Shown here: piece after piece, positions 36,801 to 48,500 of the stretch
Layout of the letters: every line of letters starts with the position of its first letter
Position numbering within the stretch: the stretch's first letter is position 1
Origin: Nematostella vectensis
Taxonomy: Eukaryota; Cnidaria; Anthozoa; Actiniaria; Edwardsiidae
Direction: 5' to 3'
DNA length: 64,000 nt
NCBI RefSeq assembly: GCF_932526225.1
Contig: NC_064041.1
Span: 6,965,042-7,029,041 of the forward strand
The notes under the pieces: model-generated
What the model was told of the DNA's origin: nothing
The model's database searches: none
What the model saw: only the letters and a program-made list of their open reading frames with translations
Translations under genes and position numbers: made by a program

Positions 36801-39800
36801 CAAAACAAAAAATAGTGCGCGTAGACAATGAGCAATTATGAGAAAACAAAAAATAGTGCGCGTAGACAATGAGCAATTATGAGAAAACAAAGAATAGTGC
36901 GCGTAGACAATGAGCAATTATGAGAAAACAAAGAATAGTGCGCGAAGACAATGAGTATTTAAGAAAAAAACAAAGAACAGTGCGCGTAGACAATGAGCAA
37001 TTATGAGAAAACAAAGAATAGTGCGCGAAGACAATGAGCAATTATGAAAAAACAAAGAACAGTGCGCGTAGACAATGAGCAATTATGAAAAAACAAAGAA
37101 TAGTGCGCGAAGACAATGAGTAATTATGAGAAAACAAAGAATAGTGCGCGTAGACAATGAGCAATTATGAGAAAACAAAGAATAGTGCGGGCACACAATG
37201 AGCAATTATGAGAAAACAAAGAATAGTGCGCGAAGACAATGAGAAATTATAAGAAAACAAAGAACGGTGCGGAAGACAATGAGCAATTATGGGACAACAA
37301 ATAATAGTGTGCAAAGATAATAAGAAATTATAAGAAAACAAAGAATAGTGCGCGTAGACAATGAGCAATTATGAGAAAACAAAGAATAGTGCGCGTAGAC
37401 AATGAAAAATTATGAGAAAACAAAGAACGGTGCGAGTAACAATGAACAATTATGAGAAAACAAAGAACGGTGCGGGAGACAATGAGCAATTATGAGAAAA
37501 CAAAAAATAGTGCGCGAAGATAATGAGCGATTATGAGAAAACAAAGAACGGTGCGCGTAGACAATGAGAAATTATAAGGAAACAAAGAACAGGCGTAGAC
37601 AATGAGAAATTATGAGGAAACAAAGAACAGTGCGAATAGATAATTGGTGAGGAATCAAAGAACATTGCGCGTAGACAATAAGCAATTAAGAATAAACAAA
37701 GAATAGTGCGGTAAAACACCGACTAACTACTAGAATACGATTAGAAGCCACTTCTTTCCCAAAGAAAATGATAGCTTACCTATGAATGACTTTCCTTTCG
37801 TGCACAAAGATTAGAGCTTCCACCATCTGCCCGATCCACTTTTTCAAAACCTGACGAAAAATGTGAAATTAGTGCAACTAGTGGCATTCAACGGGTTGGA
37901 ATCTTATGCTAAATAGGTTTCTAATGAATGAAAATAAATAAACGTACAATAAAACAAAAAGGAATCACATCTGATGTGCTGTAATGTGTTAGAAACTACA
38001 AATTAAATTGGGTTTCCTGTGTGTTCAGGTGATTATTTCCCAGGACTTTCGCGGTTGACTCAAAATGGCAGACGAACGAAACAAATCAGTCATCGCACCT
38101 CTCGAGAGTTTACAAGTATTTCATCACCAGAACCCACGTGTAGTGTTAGAGGGATATGTATGAAGGGATTACACCTTTTAGACACAAGGTAGGCGAAAGA
38201 ATGTAATTAGTTTCACAGAGCAGAGAATTTCAGATTTTTAAATTTTCTAAAGAAAAAAATAGGGGCTTTCTCTATCTCACCATTTCTTCGATTACTTCCT
38301 TTTGTTTTCGTTTCTGTTTGAGACATCTGTCCAGGTCCCCTAAGAAAAAAATTAGGCTATTAAGTCAGGGATATCTTTTGTCGAACAGCAATAACATTTA
38401 AAAGGGTACCTTAATTATTACTTATTTCTTTCTAAATTTGGACCAAGCTACTGTAAAACTACATTTTTATTTAAAAAATAGTAGAGATTCACTCACCAAA
38501 TTTATAATAATCCATCACAATACACACAAACATGGCTGATTCCTAGACAGACAAAAAAAACAATTAGTATATATTAGTAGATAACATATATGTTGAGTAA
38601 ATTGCTATACAGTATCATGGTTCCTGGAGCTTAACAGCCAACAAATTTATGACCTTTTAAAAGACCTAGAATCTCTAAATTTAATACCAGCATGAACTTG
38701 CACACTTAGGGAAAGGTCGTTATTTATCAGGGTGGGGGAGAGGGCTGCTAAGTTGAATTTTGTCCTGGTTAAAAAATTGTGACCCTCCCCAAATCTAAAG
38801 CACAAAAATGGTGATCCTCCCCCAAAAAGGCGAACAAAAATTAAGGTGGGGCACTGACTTAGACATTCCCATGGGAAGGCAGCGGAGCTGGCCTTTTAAA
38901 CACCACAAAGCCAGGAGAAAAGTTAATTAATATTGTAAAGGGGGGTCTGGGGGAATGCTTCCCTGTGAAAATTTTGCCATTTTCAAATATATGAAATGCT
39001 AATTATTGTAAAAACCTAAATAGAGAACAGCAACGTTAGCCCCTTCCCAACTGAAAGTTTATTTAAATTTGTACCAGCAATCTGGAAAAAAATAAAGCCC
39101 ACCCCTTAACCCTGTATCAAAAATTGAGGCACTCCCCCAAATCGATGCTCAAAAAATAGACAATGTTAAATAATGACCCTTCCCTTAATCAGAAAAAAAA
39201 AACAAATAAACCAATCATCTTCGCTAGAAATTCTAAACATTTTAAAATGTGAAATAAAATTAATGGCAAAAATAGCATATCGCAAGTGTTAAGGTAGAAT
39301 CTACTAGTTACCTGTTTATCCCAAGTGACAAAAAACTCCTTGTAGCCACAGATGTTTGGATGCTTGAGTTCTTGTAGTGCCATGGCCTGTTGGTTTCAAA
39401 AAATGAAATAATGTAAGAGTCTCACTCCTTATTCCCAGTGTCTTACCACTGGGGAAGGGGTTTGATTTCGAAAAAGCACCCATCCTCAGGAGCACATTTT
39501 TTGTAGTAAATTTGTGAAGTTATTACAGGGTTATTTAGTGAACTAATTTCCTAATACTCATCTAATCTTTTTCTTTTAGGCTGGTGACAGCTGCATACAT
39601 TAGCTTCAAATATATGAAAAATACATGTAAACATGTAAAAACCCATCCAACTACTCGACTCTGGGTCAGTCCCTTCCCCCCCCCCCCCCTCCGCCCAGGA
39701 CACCCCCCCCACACACACACACACACACACCCAACAATAAAACACACACCCAACAAAAAAGGAAAGTAACATATGGTTTTAAAATTATGCCAGATGATCT

Positions 39801-41806
39801 TTTATGTTACAAACACACCAATCCCACACTTATTTTTAACAGCCAAAAAATCTTAGACATTTTGCTCACCATACTTACTGCCTGTGTACACTAGGCCAGG
39901 CAAATAATGACTAGCAATGCCATCAATGTCTTTATGTAAGTTATATTAAAATCACCTCTTTGAAAGCTTTGTTGGCTTCACTTTCATCGTTACACTCAAC
40001 CTGCAACAAAGAGTACAGATTATGGTATATATATATAATCAATGATAGGGAGCTGTTAGCCACAAGTGAATTGTAACCCTGCTCCCCCGACCCCCCCCCC
40101 CCCCCCACAGCCCCAGGAAATAGCCGCATTTTTAATTTGCTCACGCCTCTGCAGGAAATCATGCTGTTACAATCCCCACCCCAAAGTATGGTACATTATT
40201 TTTAAGATTTCCTATGTCAACACTCTGCTAGTGCAACTCAAACCAAAATTGTTATCCTCCAACACTTTGATGACTCAATGATAAAGACAAAGTATAGAAC
40301 AAGAAGACCAAAATAATTGATACATTTAAAGTAAAAAATTTATAGACTGTTGCAAGGTTTTGCATTACTAGCCCCGCTGAAAATCCCAGCTAATTTGGCA
40401 AAAGGTTATTGTCCCCGCCTCCCCTGGAGAAATGTAACTGTACAAAAGCATACTGCCACAGTCATACCACCGTTACTCCCCCGCCTATATCCCAGCGATT
40501 GGGGGCTGGGGTTTTGGTTGACTAGTGCATTAGCACAAATAATTCTCTATTCCCTGGGTTTTTCTTTTTCGAGTCTGTACTGTATAATAATACTGTTAGA
40601 GTATATCACAGCTTCAATTACATAGGCCTAGTGCTTTATATATAAAAAAAAAACATCTACTCACAAAAGTGGATCTTGGGAGAGTAGCGGCAAGTGAGGC
40701 ATTCGCCTCGGTAAAATTTTGATTATTTCACAATGGAATAGTATGAGATAAAAGACCTGCATTTGTTTGATTTATCATCCAGTGGCTAGCTTTGCCTCGA
40801 TAAAACTTTGATTTGATAAAACTTTGATGAGAGCTATGTATAATAAACTCCCTCTCTTTAGATGAGAGCTATGTATAATAAACTCAAGTTAACCCATAAT
40901 AGGGTCAGTAAATCACATATTATCAACAGACTTTGGGAAACAAATCAAATTCTTTATCTTAGGGGTGCTGACGATACCTTGCAAAATCTGTATAAGTACA
41001 TTGTATTTGACTTGTTAACGTTTCACTGAAAATCGAGTAAACGAAAAGGTATATGTTGTGGTTTGAAATGCTTCTTGGTTTGAAATTGTTAAAACCAGTT
41101 TGAAAAAAAATCAAACCAAGAAGCATTTCAAACCACAACAAATGTGGCATGGTTTGAATTTTTTCAAACTGGTTTTAACAATTTCAAACTAAGGAGCATT
41201 TCAAACCACAACATATACGCTGTATACAACACTAGCAGATTTATTTGCATATAAATAATAAATCTCCTCCAATCTTCCAAATAATCTTTAAATCAGCTAT
41301 CAGAAAACGGAACTCATTGTAAGGAATAGAAAGAAGTGATTTTTTTTCTATTAGGGCACACGATAACCGATCTATACTCGAGTCTAAACCTTTTGACAAG
41401 TTTTTTTAGTTAAACATTAACACAAACACAACAATAATCCGGAAAGCGCCAAAAGGCTTCAGAACGCTACTTCATAAATCACTAACGAGTTTTATTAAAA
41501 TCGCAAAAGTGTATCCTTATTGATTCTTAAAAGAAACCAAAACCATTAGAAGTAATATCAATAAAAGAAAATGCGATCAGCGGGTATACCAGGCAGAATG
41601 TACGCCATACTTACTTTCTTCAACACGAATTTCTTGTGGTCTAGTTTATTCTCCACTAGATATACGGCGCCTTGTGCTCCTTTGCCCAATCTTTCCTCAA
41701 GCTGTATGCACAGAAGTAAACACATTCAACTTTGAGTTTTTAAACATAATGACACCTAGACGTATTTATAGGGGTTTGAATGTTATAGTACCTTATAATG
41801 CTCCAT
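24845..41806 (-). CDS. STKLD1-like: Serine/threonine kinase with armadillo-like repeats, STKLD1 (SgK071)-like
   Basis: I assembled 28 phase-consistent exons (630 residues): 41,792-41,806; 41,615-41,701; 39,956-40,000; 39,312-39,386; 38,497-38,542; 38,281-38,339; 37,780-37,850; 36,458-36,510; 36,007-36,066; 35,886-35,925; 35,372-35,444; 33,860-33,940; 33,305-33,384; 32,767-32,858; 32,431-32,445; 32,161-32,208; 31,594-31,628; 31,387-31,429; 30,517-30,633; 29,748-29,809; 28,999-29,065; 28,761-28,889; 27,506-27,634; 26,952-27,025; 26,407-26,464; 25,930-25,999; 25,766-25,833; 24,845-24,945. The product starts MEHYKLEERLGKG. A kinase domain fills residues 6 to about 270, followed by a Lys-rich linker and alpha-helical repeats. 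Kinase plus C-terminal armadillo-like repeats is the layout of STKLD1; the NEK kinases are the nearest alternative. The last exon is uncertain: it may read through to TAG at 24,845-24,847 or splice at 24,866. Confidence 0.8.
26185..26340. repeat. 18-bp tandem repeat in an intron
   Basis: About eight copies of GGCGACGATGGTGAATAT in the STKLD1-like intron after exon 26,407-26,464. Frames that read through it (HHRRHIHHRRH, SPSSPYSPSS) are artefacts. Confidence 0.9.
28128..28388. mobile_element. Foldback (MITE-like) element in an intron
   Basis: Terminal inverted repeats of about 55 bp, starting AACGTTGTCGGTGCAAATGG and including AATGGCAGTTCTACGACCGA, surround about 140 bp of AT-rich sequence. 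No coding capacity. Confidence 0.8.
29131..29222. mobile_element. Short TAGCCTGCGTAG-family element
   Basis: Ends TAGCCTGCGTAG and CTACGCAGGCTA, inverted, 92 bp in total. The same termini occur at 58,692-58,902, and a related end (GCTACGCAGGCT) at 23,459. Confidence 0.7.
30704..31037. mobile_element. MITE-like element, TTAAAGCCGCATTG family, full copy
   Basis: Termini TTAAAGCCGCATTGTCAC and GGTGGCAATGCGGCTTTAA are inverted repeats with a possible TTAA or TA target site. The interior includes TTACTTCCGGTAGATTACGT and GAATCTATTAGA-type sequence shared with partial copies at 46,229 and 48,868. Confidence 0.8.
33146..33255. repeat. (CAT/CAC)n trinucleotide-type repeat
   Basis: Imperfect CATCACCATCACCATC tract in an intron. 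Confidence 0.9.
34342..34589. mobile_element. Foldback (MITE-like) element in an intron
   Basis: Imperfect long inverted repeat. TACTACCATTTCCGTTCAACC at the left pairs with GGTTGAACGAAAATGGTAGTA at the right, and inner matches include CGGTCGAGAATTC. About 245 bp, no coding capacity. Confidence 0.75.
34676..35335. repeat. 21-bp minisatellite in an intron
   Basis: About 30 copies of CGTTTACAGTATGAAAAGATA and variants, directly downstream (in gene orientation) of the exon at 35,372-35,444. A plus-strand frame in it gives a heptad-like repeat (RLQYEKK), which is an artefact of the 21-bp period. Confidence 0.92.
36122..36255. mobile_element. Small foldback element in an intron
   Basis: Arms with GAGCCGTATTCAATGCAAAT and its inverse, and outer GGCTTAG.../...CTTAGGCTAAG, about 130 bp. 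Confidence 0.75.
36597..37715. repeat. 41-bp minisatellite filling the intron beside the HRD exon
   Basis: About 27 copies of a unit near ACAATGAGCAATTATGAGAA plus AACAAAGAATAGTGCGCGTAG. It occupies nearly the whole intron between 36,510 and 37,780 of the STKLD1-like gene. Confidence 0.93.
41050..41217. mobile_element. Nested foldback element in an intron
   Basis: The outer arms TATATGTTGTGGTTTGAAAT and inverse enclose a second inverted set (AAACCAAGAAGCATTTCAAA), so several alternative hairpins are possible. Confidence 0.75.
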
Positions 41807-44800
41807 GCTGTTGCCCTGTGCTTCCACGGTATGCGAGCCCCTGTCACTTAGGAGACAGTAATTTATGCAAGTTACCATTAAATTTAATGATGGCCATCAA
41901 AGTTAATCCTTATCATTTGTCATTCCTAGGATTACAAAAAAAATGAGTCCCTTGAGAGGCGATTCTAAAAGTAACGCACGAACAAAGGAGGTCAAGATAG
42001 ATGAAAGTTTTCAAGCGAACCGAGATTTTTCGAACGAAACGAGAGATTTTTCGGTCGGAGCGAGAGATTTTTCGAGCGAAGCGAGAGTTTTTCGAGCGAG
42101 GCGAGAATTGCGACGAGCGAAGCGAGGAGCCTCTGAGCGAACGCGGTCCTATTTAGGGTTCACTAATCGATTACTATGTCAGTTATAAATTAAATTTATA
42201 ATCCCGGTCAAACCGGTTTCTCGTCACTTGGCACATCGAGCTGCCAAAATTACATGTTTACACTCAGAATGAAGGAAAGAATGGCTGTTATCTGATGTGA
42301 CCGTGACCTGCCAACTCAAATTGACGTTCTTGAAATCGAACCATTAGTCCAGTCAATCTAGTTTTTTTTACCAAAAAGTAATTGCAACACAAGTAATTTC
42401 GAAAGTTAACATCGCGAAAATTTCGATCAAAGTTTTCACCATTTTATCATATTTTATCAAATAAATATAAACTGAGATTGTACAAGCGTAATATCGTTTG
42501 AATACATTATTCAGAATATTTGTTACAAAGTTGAATGAATTTCTGGAAAAACAGACTTATTTTACCTATCATCTTTTCTTCCGCTTTACGACAGGGTACC
42601 CAACAACAATAAGAGAACAAAAGAACACACACATTTTCAAGCAAAACTCTGTGATTTGCTAATCCCACCCCACTTCCCCCTCCTCCCATTCATCCCGTAC
42701 CCCCTCCCCTCCCCCCGTAAAATAATCTCCCGGTTTTTCAAGTCTTGGGGTTGGCGGGTATGTGTCCGGGAACTTGCTTCGAAGAGTTTCTGCCAAAGCA
42801 ATAGCGATCTGTAGTAGAAATATATTTGGATTGTTGCCGTGAACTCAAAACAAGACCGAGTTTCTCACGTTTCCCCTAACTGAAGAAACCGGTTTCTGTA
42901 TCACGTAAGAAAAATGCCCAAACAAACGATTTGTTATTTTGATAGCCAATCAGAGCGCTAGGGTCAAGATCTGACTCGAAAGGGGTTAACTCATCTAGAC
43001 GACCGCATTATAGTCCGGTCGCTTAGTGTTTCTTGAGAATATTAGAGGATTTGGATTGTCTAAGAAACATCTGTAGAAACTCTTTGTCGCGCAAATAGTG
43101 CAAAATGGCACAGGAATTGTCACAAATTTGCGGTATTAATTCTCGAAAGCACTTAAAAAAAGAAAAAGCTGACCAGCAGGGGCACTACGAAAAAAACAGC
43201 GTACGTTTGCATCATAGTGATGAGGTTGAACGCATCGCATGCTTAACAGGATAGCAACCAACCTCCAACGAATCACCGCACCAATATAGGACTATTTTAT
43301 TATCCTAAAGATGTCTTAATGATGACTTCAGGGATGGAAAGGGCCGTGGAGCATAAGAAAAGGAAAGGTCTCCAGAAAGCGAGAGATGATAAAAAAGTAT
43401 AGAGCTTTTGTCAAGCTTATAGAATATATTAACAGAATATTTAATGGAGGCTGTTGAAAATGGTACGTTCCTTTTTGATGTCCGAGCTCGGGAGATTTTG
43501 GGAATGAGAAATCCTTTAACCGTTTTCTACTAAAGGATAGAGTTTTAGAGGCTTTTCTTAAGGTGCGGATCAGTGATCGGCGGATCGTTATTGTAATAAA
43601 GGGGACAAAGTTATTCTGAGACAAACTGGAAGAGACTTTTCAGAATGATGCGCGTACGCTCCCATGTGCCCAGGGTCAGCGGGGATTTGTTTTCCAAACA
43701 AAGGATTTTTCCTTTCTCAGGGACGTTTTCTTCGAGGTGCCGAAGAAACGACGGTGCTATAAACAAGTGTTCAAAAACTCTAGTGTTGACGATACTAGCG
43801 TCAACCTTAAGAGAGGACACGTTTAGCCCAAAACCTGACGTAAGCCAGAATTATTCTATTATACTAACGATCAGAAGGTTTTGAGCGCCGCCATAGTAGA
43901 CGCCAACCACCGCTGCCGATCTATATTAGTTCGATATCCTTTTTTTTTTTACAAAATGAAAATATAAATCATGAAACGCTATTAGCTAGGGTTTTCGGCT
44001 TCATACAACAGAGTGGTTGGAAGTCAAGGGCGTCTGCCGACTCCCACGCTTTGACCCATAACTAGCATGGGGTAGAGCGAGGCTCTCGCCTCGGAAACAA
44101 TTGTGATACTTTGATTTTAAAATAACATAGGGCCGTAACAAAAAGATAAACAAATGATCCGAGTTGTCATGGTATAATTTATCAACGCACAATAGGCTAT
44201 GAAAAATCTCCCTGATCGGTAGCAATTTTTTTCTTGCTGACGGGCCTATTAATTACAGCCGCGCTGGTTAAATTAAAGCTCTATAGCCCTTAATATAATA
44301 CTTAGAGAACTCAATGAAAGAAAATTTCCGGAAAAATTCATGTGCACCACATTTGTGCTTATTTAATTAATAAAAATCAGTCATATTTGCATGTTAGCAA
44401 AAGGGATGTAACTAAAGCTGCGTGGGGCCTGGGTTCAAGTAGGTTTTCCTTCTTCTACAAATGTATCTTTTTATAGCTATTTATAAGTTTCTTTTCTCGG
44501 AATTCGATAGAATACAGCTGAAATGATAGAAATCGTTTTCAAATATGTGCATTTTGATCTTTTTTTGTGTCTTAAAAAGGTATGAAAAACTTACCACAGG
44601 GTACCCGCAACACCAGGTTTCTAAAAAAAAAAGCTCTTTAGTTATGGATCCGCAAATGGTACAGGTGGGCACCGGTCTCAATATTGATTACCATCCCCTA
44701 GGCTATATTTATACCAAGTTTGGTACTTTTGTCCGCTGTGTATAGATTGAGCTCTTTTTTTGCGCTAAGCGACCCGACTATTACACCAGTTGTTGACGCC

Positions 44801-45554
44801 GCCAGCCCATTTGAACCCCTGCCCCCTAGCATGCTGGGAAAAGCGGATATTCAGCCTCTGGAACCCAGGGTAGATGTTATTTCTTTTTGTAAAAGTACCC
44901 AGTTAGTTTTATTGAGCTTTAAAAGCAACAGGGTGCCCGACAGTAAAAATACCCGGTCTGCACCCGTGCATCCTACCCTGATGAAAAGGGTTGCCGCTGA
45001 AAATGCGACGCTCTAATTAAGGGTTTTAATTTATTTTTAGAAGAAAACCTCTACAAAATCACAAGGATATTTTTATTGCCAACATTTCCTATGGAGCTTG
45101 ACAGTCCCCGCGCAGTAAATTGAATGGAATTCTTGAATGACCGACCAATGACGATATGATACGATGGGGGAACGCCATATTTGGCAAACCGGAAAGGTCC
45201 TAATAAGCGCTTTAGCAAAGCACTTCCGGTCTATGTCGAGAAAGCTAGCCGGCACACTCGAGACAAGCGAGAAAACCCTACCCTGAATAAGCTATTCGCG
45301 TCTTTTCGACGCACGAACCAAATTTTCACCCTCTTTATTTTGAGGGAGTTCAGTTTCTCTGTACTTTGGCTTCTACTTTTCCGCGAAAGGCCTGGGAACA
45401 ACATCTTCGACAGAGATCATACGGCGGAGGCAACGAAACATGAGTGAGCAATCAAAGAAATAGGGATGACAAGAGATACTGCTTCTTTGCTGTAGCGAGC
45501 ACAAATATTGCCGTGAATGGTTTCTAGGAAACTTATCGTCACCTCTCATCGGTT
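41807..45554. other. Intergenic region between STKLD1-like and DOK-like genes
   Basis: The two genes are divergently transcribed from the edges of this region, so both promoters should be here. 41,990-42,140 has a run of GAGCGAAGCGAGAGATTTTT variants. A poly-C-rich patch lies at 42,665-42,720. Short frames at 43,105-43,254 (49 codons), 43,611-43,820 (minus) and 44,720-45,016 (plus) have no splice or similarity support that I can see. Confidence 0.35.
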
Positions 45555-48500
45555 ATGGAAGACATCGAAGATATATTTGAGGTTTGAGAAGTAACTTGTT
45601 ATTTACGATTCAGGGTTTGGTTTTAAAGTATATATCGCGCATGAGTTGATGTTTTGTCCTTGTTAGTTGAGTTGCGTTCCTTTCTGCCTGCGTTAATAGC
45701 TTTTATTTCAGTAATTTATTGTTTTAAGTCATTTAAGCGATGTTTGCGTGGCGTTTCAATTTTTTTATTGTTACCGGCAGCTTGCCAAATAAAACGTTTG
45801 TAACATCCACCACATACCACAGTGATCCTACCTACCGTACAGACAATTCTGTGAAACGATTTTAAAGAGTGCTAGCTGTAATGAATCATTATTTAACCAG
45901 ATGTGCTAGCCATAAATCGGCCAAAATATCCTAAGCAGAAGAATAGTCCAAATTGTTATACAACATGTTTGTACGTAGGTGCCCTGTCTGACTGAGCAAC
46001 GGAAGTCACTGTAATCTTTGTCATGACGATGAATTAATGAACTAATGAATCATGGAGCAACACCCCACCCTCCCCCCTCCCCCTAAACCCCAGGTACAAA
46101 AATGATTAGAGAAAACCATTGAATAAAGGGTGGCCAACTGTAGTTTTGACTGTATCTGTACATTAAGCCCAGCCGTACAAAATAAATCACACTGAAAATA
46201 GGTTAAGCCAGCATCATTACATTTGTGCTTAAAGCCGCATTGTCACCAGTTTACTTCCCGGGGGGGGGGGATGAAACTTCAAAACCTCAACCGTAAAGAG
46301 ACAAAAGAATCTATTAGAATCTGTGCAATTTAACAGGCCAAGCTTTAAATGAAAAGAAAGGGGGAGAGATCATTATCATTTTGTTTGTTTATATTTAAAT
46401 CAATGATTATTTGTATAACTTTGCCTACCATTTTTCTAGGGGTCACTTGAAAAGCCAGTTGAAGATGTCCAAGGGAAAAACTGGCTCAAAAAGTCTTTCA
46501 CCAAAAAGTGGAAAAAAGTATACTGTGTGCTACGGAAATATGGCTCAAGTGAACAAGCCTTTCTGCAGATATTTGAAAAGGAGGACAGATGGCGACAGCA
46601 GATGCCCAAAGGTACCCTTGAGTTGTTCCCACGGTACCGTGTTCTCAAGAAGAGTGATGTCAAAGGGAAACCCCATGTGTTTGAAATCAGTAATGATGCA
46701 GAGGTGTACATATTAGCAGCTGACTCTGAGACTGTTCTGGACCTGTGGGTTATTCAGCTACAGATGCAAACGCGATTAAACCCCAGAGTTGCTGGTAAGT
46801 TTAGTACTATTTGTTTGTTTTTTTGTTTATTTTTTCAGTCTTTTTTTTATAGATTTTGCTGTATTTATGACCATAGCACAAAAAATAAAAATAAATGTAT
46901 AATCAAGGACATTGAATAAAGGGTCAAGAAATCCAGGTTCCACTCATACAGGTAGTTGAATTAAAGGATGTCTTAATCTGCTTTTGTTTACACAGGAAAA
47001 ACCTTTAGAGTGCAGTGCAGTGGTAGCCAAGCAATGCAGAGAATTGGTGGAAAGGATCAGTTTTGCTTACTTCATATATCACGATGGGGGGTTACCCTGG
47101 CTTTAGAGCGAACTCGTGCTGTCCTTGCCCAATGGCCTCTCACTACAATCCGGAATTATGAATCCATGGACCGGGGAGAGTTTAGTTTTGAGGCAGGCCG
47201 TAAGGCCCCAATGGGTGAGGGAAAGTATACTTTTGGGACTCAGTTTGGTGAGGACAATAGCATATTTGATACTATTGACGGGTATACATCCGCACGGCTG
47301 TCAGCCCAGAATGCAGGTGGAGCCGTGCTGCGTGGCAGTGATGAGGAATTGTCCATGGCATATGACCAACTGCGGTTTAGTGTTCTCAATATTCCACAAG
47401 GTAAGAGCAGTAGGAGAAGGTAACTACTTGAGTGAGCACACTCACCCTTGATGACACTGAAGAGAAAAGTTGCAAGACATCTGAGACAGCATTCTAGGGA
47501 TGGGAATATCCATTGACCATCAGGCCCGTAGCCAGGGGGTGTTAAAGGGGTTCGAACGAACCCCCCCCCCCACCCACCCGACTTGAATGTCCGCTCAGAG
47601 TAAACAAAAAATATATATAACGTTTGGCTGGATATACCGTGCACATCAATATGTCTTTAATTAAAATGACTATAAAAATGTAATAATATAATAATTATCT
47701 TTTTTATTATCGCTATATGTTAAAAAGCACTCTGTTAATAATATTTTAAATAGAAGATTGAATTTATTTGAACTATTGATTGCGTAATGTAATAAGGCGA
47801 GGAGAGGGGTATACCAGAAATTTGGCCCGCTCAAATGGAAAAAACAAACCAACCCGTTCAAAATCCTGGCTATGGCCCTGACCATTCAGTATATTTTGAT
47901 AATACTTTAATATGTACCTCCCTGATGCCCTTAAAAGTGAGCCAAAAGGGCAATGTCCATCGTTTGGCCTGGCTCACCATACACTGCTGCTTTAGATAAT
48001 GCTGTTGTTGCCTCACTCTCTGAGAAGTGTGCCATCTTCTCCACTCACTTTGTTAACAAAGTAAAGCCCGACAACCCTATCTTAATTCACAATAGTGTCC
48101 ATCTAATTCACTCATACTAGCCTGAGGTCAGACAGAAAGCATTGGCTATTGTTGACAAGGACCAACCTTTTAGTAATGTAGTCATGCTGAAAATGCATGA
48201 TAAAGGAGTTGGAGCTAAATTACAGAAAAAGGGTAGAACTATCTCTTGTAGGGGGAGGGGGAATTGGAACCCTTCAGCCCAGGTCTGCTCTTAAGCTATT
48301 AAATTTGTGTTAAACTTAAGACCACTTATTTTTAATACAAGCTGGTATTTGCTACCATATGAAAGTCACATTTCTCCTCCAACAGACACGCCCTTTGAAC
48401 GTGGAGGATCTGTGCGTAGTATGGACATGTCTGCCAGTGCACCAAGGGCAATTACAAGTGAGTAAAAATCAGAAATTATATTCAATACTCGTCTTTATTT

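Larger units (their letters stand above)
33305..41806 (-). other. Kinase-domain exons of the STKLD1-like gene
   Basis: All catalytic landmarks are readable. The Gly-rich loop is GKGAQG (11-16), the beta-3 Lys is K33 (FVLKK), and the alpha-C Glu is E49 (KEAMALQELKHPNI). The catalytic loop is HRDLKPSN (132-139), the metal-binding motif DFG (152-154), the APE motif 177-179 (MAPEVLE), and the C-lobe Arg 258 (FQQRPTA). The HRD codons are split across 37,780 and 36,510 and DFG lies in 36,007-36,066. Nothing in this copy suggests loss of catalysis. Confidence 0.85.

Noticed and set aside
42540-42572. ATGATAG/GTAAAA on the minus strand as first exon of the kinase gene
   Set aside because: Its phase does not fit the Gly-loop exon, whereas the ATG at 41,804-41,806 gives MEHYK in phase directly before it.
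45181-45447. 88-codon frame before the DOK-like start
   Set aside because: No splice donor joins it in frame to the PH exon, while the ATG at 45,555 does; probably upstream or 5' UTR sequence.
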